A DNA stretch of 20,158 nucleotides from Rhodospirillaceae bacterium (GTDB lineage Bacteria; Pseudomonadota; Alphaproteobacteria; CADEGL01), in contig JABIRQ010000086.1 in assembly GCA_018699755.1 (NCBI GenBank), positions 1 through 20,158 on the forward strand. Direction: 5' to 3'. A program made the translations under genes and the position numbers. Each line of letters starts with the position of its first letter. The stretch's first letter is position 1. Positions 15,962 to 20,158 of the stretch are shown here, piece by piece. The notes under the pieces are model-generated. The model had not been told where the DNA came from. It saw nothing but the letters and a program-made list of their open reading frames with translations, and did no database searches.

Positions 15962-16024
15962 GCGGAACCTCGTGGGAGGAAGGGGATGGGCGGCGACAGC
16001 TATACCATCCCGACGGATTCTGGG

Positions 16025-16068
16025 GAAAGAAAAGGGCCGGCGGGGTTTGGGGGGGATCCGCCGGCCCT
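16025..16068 (-). terminator. Intrinsic terminator of the bad/ridA operon
   Basis: Read on the minus strand, AGGGCCGGCGG (16068-16058) pairs perfectly with CCGCCGGCCCT (16043-16033) across a 14-nt C-rich loop, and is followed by TTTTCTTT (16032-16025 with the last stem base). The 11-bp GC-rich stem plus T-tract is a textbook intrinsic terminator and would end transcription coming from ridA about 210 nt upstream. Confidence 0.8.
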
Positions 16069-16073
16069 AGGTT

Positions 16074-16117
16074 GGTCCGAAACGCGGACCGTCTCGGAGG
16101 AAGGGGGGTTCCTCCGA
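16074..16117 (-). other. Two further hairpins ahead of the terminator
   Basis: A 9-bp perfect stem TCGGAGGAA/TTCCTCCGA (16094-16102/16109-16117) encloses a homopolymeric six-base loop (CCCCCC on the minus strand), and a 6-bp stem GGTCCG/CGGACC (16074-16079/16085-16090) follows with a 5-nt loop. With the terminator they form a run of three stems in about 85 nt. The first buries a GGAGGA Shine-Dalgarno-like sequence, yet no start codon follows. It could be the 3' end of the ridA mRNA or a small RNA. Confidence 0.55.
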
Positions 16118-16275
16118 AGAGAGGGGTTAGTGAGGACAAGATGGGCCGGCAATGTGACGGCACAAGGGATGGAATGGGGCAACATTGTGTTGCGCTCGAT
16201 CCGATTGGCTGTGCGCCAACCATCTGAAACCAAAGCGTGTTCCGGCGCTCGGCCGGGGCGCTCGGGTTCGTTCGG

Positions 16276-16665
16276 CTAGGCCAGTACGGCGGTGGCCTCG
16301 ATCTCGATCAGCGCTTCCGCATCGGCCAGGCCGATCACGCCGATCAGGGTCATGGCGGGGAAATGCTTGCCGAAAGCCTCGCCGTAGACGGCCCCGATTT
16401 CGGCCACCCGGGCGCGGTAGTCGTCGATATCGGTGACGTACCAGACGAGGCGCATGACGTCGGCCGGAGACCCGCCGGCCGCGCCTAGGATGGCGACGAC
16501 CCGCTCGAGCGCCCGGCGGGTCTGGCCGATCAAGTCGCCGGACTCGTAGCGCCCGTCGGGCGTCGTGCCGACCTGCCCGGCCAGGGTGACGACCCGGCCC
16601 TCGGCCACCGTGCCAAGGCTGTAGCCGCGCGGTCGCACGTAGCCCTCGGGCAGCAGAAACTCCAT
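16276..16665 (-). CDS. RidA/YjgF family protein lacking the catalytic arginine
   Basis: A 129-residue chorismate-mutase-like small protein of the RidA family, usually a trimer. Signatures are TLAGQVGTTPDG (27-38), QTRRALERVVAIL (48-60), VMRLVWYVTDIDDY (70-83) and the terminal IEIEATAV (120-127). Canonical RidA enamine/imine deaminases carry an arginine about seven residues before IEIEA that binds the substrate carboxylate; aligned without gaps, this position is L113 here. The protein is therefore probably one of the Rid subfamilies without that activity. The ATG at 16663-16665 has AGAGG 7 nt upstream and lies 11 bp after the badI stop, so it is probably co-transcribed with the ring-degradation genes, where it may have a substrate-specific task. 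Confidence 0.88.
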   Translation of the reverse strand: MEFLLPEGYVRPRGYSLGTVAEGRVVTLAGQVGTTPDGRYESGDLIGQTRRALERVVAILGAAGGSPADVMRLVWYVTDIDDYRARVAEIGAVYGEAFGKHFPAMTLIGVIGLADAEALIEIEATAVLA

Positions 16666-16676
16666 CGTTCGCCTCT

Positions 16677-17459
16677 CTATTTTGCGTGTTTGCGGAACTC
16701 GGGCTTGCGCTTCTCCAGGAAGGCATTGACCCCTTCCTTGGATTCGGCGGTGCCGTAGAACAGTTTGACGGCCTCGAAGCCGAGGGCGCCGATGCCCTTG
16801 ATATGATCGGTGTCCATGTTGAAGGAGCGCTTGGCCAGGGCGATCGCGGTCGGGCTACGCTCGGCGATTTCGGCGCACCAGCGCTCGACCTCGGCATCCA
16901 GGTCCTCGGCCGAGACGACGACGTTGACCAGGCCCATGGCCAGGGCTTCGGCGGCGGAATAGCGGCGGCACAGGAACCACATCTCGCGCGCCTTCTTCTC
17001 GCCGACGATGCGCGCCAGATAGGCGGTGCCGAAGCCGGGATCGACCGAGCCGACCTTGGGCCCGACCTGGCCGAATTGGGCGTTCTCTGAGGCGATGGTC
17101 AGATCGCACAAGGCGGCCAGCACGTTGCCGCCGCCGATGGCGTAGCCCTGGACCCGCGCGATCACCGGCTTGGGGATGTCGCGGATGACGGCGTGCAGTT
17201 CCTCGACCGGCAGGCCGATGGTGCCGCGCCCGTCGTAGCTGCCTCCGTGGGACGACTGGTCGCCGCCGGTGCAGAAGGCCTTTTCGCCGGCCCCGGTCAG
17301 GACGACGACGGCGATCTCTCGATCCCAGCCGGCGCGCTTGAGGGCGTCGATCAACTCGTCGCAGGTGGTGCCGCGAAAGGCATTCATCACCTTGGGCCGG
17401 TCGATGGTGACGCGGGCGACCGGCCCGTCCACTTCGTAGCGGATGTCCTGATAGCTCAT
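16677..17459 (-). CDS. badI: 2-Ketocyclohexanecarboxyl-CoA hydrolase (BadI)
   Basis: BadI opens the ring of 2-ketocyclohexanecarboxyl-CoA with water to give pimeloyl-CoA, the ring-cleavage step of the Rhodopseudomonas-type benzoyl-CoA/cyclohexanecarboxylate route. This 260-residue crotonase-fold protein resembles R. palustris BadI from memory almost throughout: NAFRGTTCDELI (26-37), AFCTGGDQSSH (61-71), the oxyanion-hole GYAIGGGNVL (105-114), GQVGPKVGSVDPG (130-142) and KRSFNMDT (210-217). D140 and Y235 occupy positions matching the acid/base residues of the related MenB. The overall similarity extends to the KRKPEFRK end, so BadI is preferred over MenB or a generic enoyl-CoA hydratase. The ATG at 17457-17459 has GGGAG upstream. 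It follows badH after a spacer containing a REP-like palindrome. Confidence 0.88.
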   Translation of the reverse strand: MSYQDIRYEVDGPVARVTIDRPKVMNAFRGTTCDELIDALKRAGWDREIAVVVLTGAGEKAFCTGGDQSSHGGSYDGRGTIGLPVEELHAVIRDIPKPVIARVQGYAIGGGNVLAALCDLTIASENAQFGQVGPKVGSVDPGFGTAYLARIVGEKKAREMWFLCRRYSAAEALAMGLVNVVVSAEDLDAEVERWCAEIAERSPTAIALAKRSFNMDTDHIKGIGALGFEAVKLFYGTAESKEGVNAFLEKRKPEFRKHAK

Positions 17460-17490
17460 GGGGCGGCTCCCGTTATGCGAAGGCCTCGCG

Positions 17491-17555
17491 CTTCGACAGG
17501 CTCAGCACGAGGCAAACCCTTGGGCCTCACCCTGAGCCTCCTGAGCTTGTCGAAG
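17491..17555. repeat. REP-like extragenic palindrome between badH and badI
   Basis: CTTCGACAGGCTCAG (17491-17505) pairs with CTGAGCTTGTCGAAG (17541-17555) with a single G:U position, and partial pairing (CACGAGG and CCTCACC) continues inside. The CTTCGACA(A/G)GCTCAG core resembles a repetitive extragenic palindrome I recall from many alphaproteobacterial genomes. It occupies the 119-bp spacer 17460-17578 of what is otherwise a single operon. Confidence 0.72.
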
Positions 17556-17578
17556 GGCGAAGGGTGAAGTGGCACGGA

Positions 17579-18346
17579 TCATCCGTGCATGGTCAGGCCG
17601 CCGGAGACGCTGATCGTCTGGCCGGTGACGAAGGCGGCGTCGTCGCTGGCCAGGAAGGCGACCATGCCCGGCAGATCCTCGGCCCGGCCCAATCGTTTCA
17701 TGGGGATTGCGCGCGCCAGCGCCTGGACGATCTTCTCACCCGCCTCGCCCTCCTCGAAGAAGGAGCGCAGCAGCGGCGTGTCGGTCGGGCCGGGGCAGAC
17801 CGTGTTCAGGGTGATGCCGGTCCGCGCCAGTTCGCGGGCCATGGTCTTGGTGAAGGCGATGATGCCGCCCTTGCAGGCGGAATAGACCGCTTCGCCCGAA
17901 CTGCCGACGCGCCCCGCGTCGGAGGCGATGTTGACGACCCGTCCGGCGCTGGCCTCGACCATGCCGGGCAGCACTGCGTGATGCATGTTGAGGGGGCCGC
18001 GCAGATTGATTGCGATGATCTTGTCCCACAGGGCCGGGTCGGTCTCGAGGAAGTTGGCGAAGCGGTCCCAGCCGGCATTGTTGACCAGGACGGAAATATC
18101 GCCGCCGGTTTTGCGCGCTTCGGCGACGCCGGCGCGCACGGCATCGTAATCCGTGATGTCGGTGGCGTGGAAACCGGCCCGGCCGCCCGCGTCCTCGATC
18201 GCCCGCGCGGTCTCCGCCGCCGTGGTCTCGTCCCGGTCGAAGACCGCGACGCGGCAGCCCTCCTCCGCCAGGCGCAGGCAGATCGCTCGCCCGATCGCGC
18301 CGCCGCCGCCGGTGACCACGGCATGCTTTCCCTTGAGACCTCGCAT
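17579..18346 (-). CDS. badH: 2-Hydroxycyclohexanecarboxyl-CoA dehydrogenase (BadH), SDR family
   Basis: BadH oxidises 2-hydroxycyclohexanecarboxyl-CoA to the 2-keto ester with NAD+, giving the BadI substrate. The 255-residue classical short-chain dehydrogenase has the cofactor motif TGGGGAIG (12-19), D37 at the end of strand 2 (NAD preference), NNAG (89-92) and the catalytic S142, Y155 and K159 (YSACK). Two stretches match R. palustris BadH as I recall it: the VVNIASDAGRVGSSGEAVY segment (137-155) and the VSGGLTM terminus (247-253). Its identity is strengthened by badI downstream and the CoA ligase upstream. The ATG at 18344-18346 has GAGGGGA at a good distance. A 17-bp dyad GCACGGAT-C-ATCCGTGC (17572-17588) spans its stop codon. 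Confidence 0.85.
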   Translation of the reverse strand: MRGLKGKHAVVTGGGGAIGRAICLRLAEEGCRVAVFDRDETTAAETARAIEDAGGRAGFHATDITDYDAVRAGVAEARKTGGDISVLVNNAGWDRFANFLETDPALWDKIIAINLRGPLNMHHAVLPGMVEASAGRVVNIASDAGRVGSSGEAVYSACKGGIIAFTKTMARELARTGITLNTVCPGPTDTPLLRSFFEEGEAGEKIVQALARAIPMKRLGRAEDLPGMVAFLASDDAAFVTGQTISVSGGLTMHG

Positions 18347-18402
18347 CGTGCCCGTCCCCTCGTCCCACGCGTGATGCTAGCAGCCTTGCGCCAAAAAATC
18401 GG

Positions 18403-19224
18403 TCATGCGGGCAAACGCCGCACGAAATCCGCCATCAGGGCGAGCACGGTATCGTCCCGGTCGCGGTGGGGCGCGTGGCCGCAACCCGGCAGCAGGGCGA
18501 TCTCGACCGGGCCGCCGCTCGCCCGGGCGATGCGGTGCACCTGCTCGGCCGTGCCGTATTCGTCCTCTTCTCCCTGGATCGCCAGGACCGGGCAGGCGAT
18601 GGCGGGCAGGCGGTCCTCGATGTTCCAGTCGCGGAACGCGGGCGACAGCCAGGCGTCGTTCCAGCCGCGGAAGGCATGGTCGACATTCGCGCCGTGCCAG
18701 CGCGCGAGCTTGGCGCGCAGGTCGGTCGTCTCATAGGCTTCCTTCGCCGCGGCGATGCTGGCGAGCGAAATCTCCTCGATGAAGACATGGGGCGCTTCGA
18801 CGATCAGGCCGCGCACCCGGCCGCCCTCGACTTCGGGCGTGCCGGCGTGGATTAGGGCGATGGAACCGCCGTCGCTATGGCCGACCAGGATCGTGCTTTC
18901 GATCCCAAGCGCATCCAGCAGGGCGGGCAGCACGGTCTCGGCCTCCTCGTGCATGAAATCGGGCGCGTGCGGGCCGGGCAGGGGGTCCGATTTCCCGTAG
19001 CCGCGCCGGCTATAGGCCAGGGCCGCCAGGCCGGTCTCGGCCGCGAGCAGGGCCGGGAAACCCCGCCATTGGGCGGCGCAGCCCAGCCCCTCGTGCAGGA
19101 AGACCAGGACCGGGCCGTCTTGGCTCTCGGAGCGGTTATCGCGCCAGGACGAAGATTTGGGCGATTGGGCCGCCTCGGCCCACAGGACCTCCAGGCGCTG
19201 GCCCGCCGCCTCGACCAGGCTCAA
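18403..19224 (-). CDS. Alpha/beta hydrolase in the ring-degradation operon
   Basis: A 273-residue alpha/beta-hydrolase-fold protein. The oxyanion segment FLHEGLG (42-48), nucleophile elbow GHSDGG (115-120, S117), acid D221 in GEEDEYG and H250 in GCGHAPH complete the catalytic triad. A stretch around 21-36 (SPKSSSWRDNRSESQD) before the first core strand is polar and looks like an insertion relative to typical members. The best start is the TTG at 19222-19224, overlapping the ligase stop in TTGA; the frame stays open upstream only because of GC bias. It lies between the CoA ligase and badH, so it may hydrolyse a CoA thioester or an ester precursor of the pathway. The substrate is unknown. Confidence 0.83.
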   Translation of the reverse strand: MSLVEAAGQRLEVLWAEAAQSPKSSSWRDNRSESQDGPVLVFLHEGLGCAAQWRGFPALLAAETGLAALAYSRRGYGKSDPLPGPHAPDFMHEEAETVLPALLDALGIESTILVGHSDGGSIALIHAGTPEVEGGRVRGLIVEAPHVFIEEISLASIAAAKEAYETTDLRAKLARWHGANVDHAFRGWNDAWLSPAFRDWNIEDRLPAIACPVLAIQGEEDEYGTAEQVHRIARASGGPVEIALLPGCGHAPHRDRDDTVLALMADFVRRLPA

Positions 19225-20158
19225 TCGTCGGACCGCAGCTTGAAGCGCTGGACCTTGCCGGTCGCGGTTTTGGGCAAGGCCTCGGCGAATTCGATCCAGC
19301 GCGGGTATTTGAAGGGGGCGAGGCTGGCCTTGACGTGGTCCTTCAGGGCCTCGGCCAGGGCGTCGTCGCCGACCGTCCCCGCCTGGGGCACGACCACGGC
19401 CTTGGGCTTGACCAGACCGTTCTCGTCCTTGTGGCCGACGACGGCGGCTTCCAGCACCGCCGGGTGGCCGATCAGCGCGCCCTCGACCTCGAAGGGAGAG
19501 ACATAGATGCCCCCGACCTTCAGCATGTCGTCGGAGCGCCCGGCATAGACGTAGTAGCCGTCCTCGTCCCGGCTGTACTTGTCGCCCGTGCGGGTCCAGC
19601 GCCCCTCGAAGGTCGCCAGGCTCTTTGCCCGGTTGTTCCAATATTCGCCGGCGCCGGACGGACCGGCGATCAGAAGATCGCCGACTTTGCCCTGGGGCGC
19701 GTCCTCTCCGTGCTCGTCGACGATGCGGGCCTCGTAGCCCGGCACGGGCTTGCCCGTGGTGCCGTATCTGACGTCGCCGGGGGCGGCCGAGATGAAGATG
19801 TGCAGCATTTCGGTCGAACCGATGCCGTCCAGGATGTCGACCCTCACGCGCTCGCGCCATCGCCGCCCCAGGTCCGCCGGCAGGGCCTCGCCCGCCGAGA
19901 CGCAGCGACGCAGGCCGATCTCCGCCCCTGTCGGCAGGTCGTCGCGCGCCAGAAGGGCGGCATAGAGGGTGGGGACGCCGTAGAAGATGCTCGGCCGCTC
20001 GGCGCGCAGCCGGGCGAGGATCGACTCCGGGGTCGGCCGCTCGGCCATCAGCACAGCCGTCGCGCCCACATGAAACGGAAAGGACAGCGCGTTGCCCAAC
20101 CCGTAGGCGAAGAACAGCTTGGCAACGGAGAAGACCGTGTCCTCTTCCGCGATGCCCA
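19221..20158 (-). CDS. Benzoate-CoA ligase family protein (C-terminal part, cut by window edge)
   Basis: About 311 C-terminal residues of an acyl/aryl-CoA synthetase (adenylate-forming family) are visible; the reading frame runs off the window, so the start is outside. The first codons give VFSVAKLFFAYGLGNALSFP, a stretch typical of benzoate/4-hydroxybenzoate-CoA ligases (BadA/HbaA type). Further motifs, numbered from the TTG codon at 20099, are SAGEALP (68-74), DGIGSTEMLHIFIS (91-104), YGTTGKPVPG (112-121), TRTGDKY (169-175), GRSDDMLKVGGIYVSP (187-202) and the terminal PKTATGKVQR (276-285) with catalytic K282. It would activate benzoate or cyclohexanecarboxylate with ATP and CoA, feeding the BadH/BadI steps downstream. 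The exact acid is not decided by the visible part. Confidence 0.88.
   Translation of the reverse strand, partial: GIAEEDTVFSVAKLFFAYGLGNALSFPFHVGATAVLMAERPTPESILARLRAERPSIFYGVPTLYAALLARDDLPTGAEIGLRRCVSAGEALPADLGRRWRERVRVDILDGIGSTEMLHIFISAAPGDVRYGTTGKPVPGYEARIVDEHGEDAPQGKVGDLLIAGPSGAGEYWNNRAKSLATFEGRWTRTGDKYSRDEDGYYVYAGRSDDMLKVGGIYVSPFEVEGALIGHPAVLEAAVVGHKDENGLVKPKAVVVPQAGTVGDDALAEALKDHVKASLAPFKYPRWIEFAEALPKTATGKVQRFKLRSDD

Larger units (their letters stand above)
15962..16275. other. 314-bp intergenic region with a weak promoter-like site and three hairpins
   Basis: On the minus strand a TATAGC hexamer (15999-16004) lies about 40 bp before the ccmA start and could be its -10 element, but no convincing -35 accompanies it. 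The centre (16033-16117) holds three adjacent hairpins described separately. The part next to ridA (16118-16275) has only small dyads such as CAACA/TGTTG (16180-16192) and TTGGC/GCCAA (16205-16219). A 97-codon open frame (15986-16279, +) has a good GGAGG but no protein-like content. Confidence 0.5.

Noticed and set aside
15986..16279. Small plus-strand open frame (97 codons) with a GGAGG 6 nt before its ATG in the ccmA-ridA gap
   Set aside because: The translation has no domain or hydrophobic pattern and crosses three hairpins that belong to the minus-strand transcript. The GGAGG is probably chance in G-rich sequence. Kept as very unlikely rather than impossible.
16677..17459. MenB (naphthoate synthase) as the identity of the crotonase
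   Set aside because: The sequence is MenB-like in its core, but the segments around 26-37, 61-80 and 205-217 match BadI, and badH is adjacent with no other menaquinone gene in view.

Overview
The window reads as chromosomal DNA of a GC-rich Gram-negative bacterium, most likely an alphaproteobacterium of the Rhodospirillales type. This rests on strong GC bias in coding third positions, a complete System I cytochrome c maturation operon, the YggT–DUF167–FolD gene order, a CPA1 antiporter and a Rhodopseudomonas-like badH/badI pair. The genus cannot be read from the sequence.

Layout. (1) 84-1295 (+) argG, with a recognisable promoter. It meets an NnrU-family membrane protein gene (1296-2000, -) tail to tail with no bases between the stop codons. 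(2) 2107-3634 (-) a compact operon, yggT, DUF167 (yggU) and folD. (3) 3779-3964 (+) a tRNA-Ala(CGC) unit with a good sigma70-type promoter, the G3:U70 identity pair, encoded CCA and a strong intrinsic terminator; a 4 x 12 bp tandem repeat lies just upstream. (4) about 3965-5979, a sharply AT-rich island holding two tightly linked genes, an ABC/OLD-like AAA ATPase and a small TOPRIM-like protein. It is foreign in composition and is the best candidate in the window for an undescribed system, possibly anti-phage defence. (5) 5980-7260 (+) a CPA1 cation:proton antiporter. (6) 7270-15961 (-) the cytochrome c maturation cluster ccmA-B-C-D-E-F-G-H-I, mostly joined by 4-nt start/stop overlaps and followed by a DadA-like FAD oxidoreductase. 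(7) 15962-16275, a 314-bp gap holding three consecutive hairpins, the last an intrinsic terminator on the minus strand. (8) 16276-20158 (-) a ring-degradation operon read in the order benzoate-CoA-ligase-family enzyme (cut by the window edge), alpha/beta hydrolase, badH, a REP-like palindrome, badI, and a RidA-family protein that lacks the usual catalytic arginine.

How it works together. The ccm genes export heme (CcmA/B/C/D), carry it on CcmE, keep apocytochrome cysteines reduced (CcmG/H) and ligate heme (CcmF/H/I), which implies c-type cytochrome respiration. The bad-type genes would activate an aromatic or alicyclic acid to its CoA ester, oxidise 2-hydroxycyclohexanecarboxyl-CoA and open the ring to pimeloyl-CoA. 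The ATPase-TOPRIM pair is unrelated to its neighbours and looks horizontally acquired next to a tRNA gene, although no attachment-site duplication is visible.
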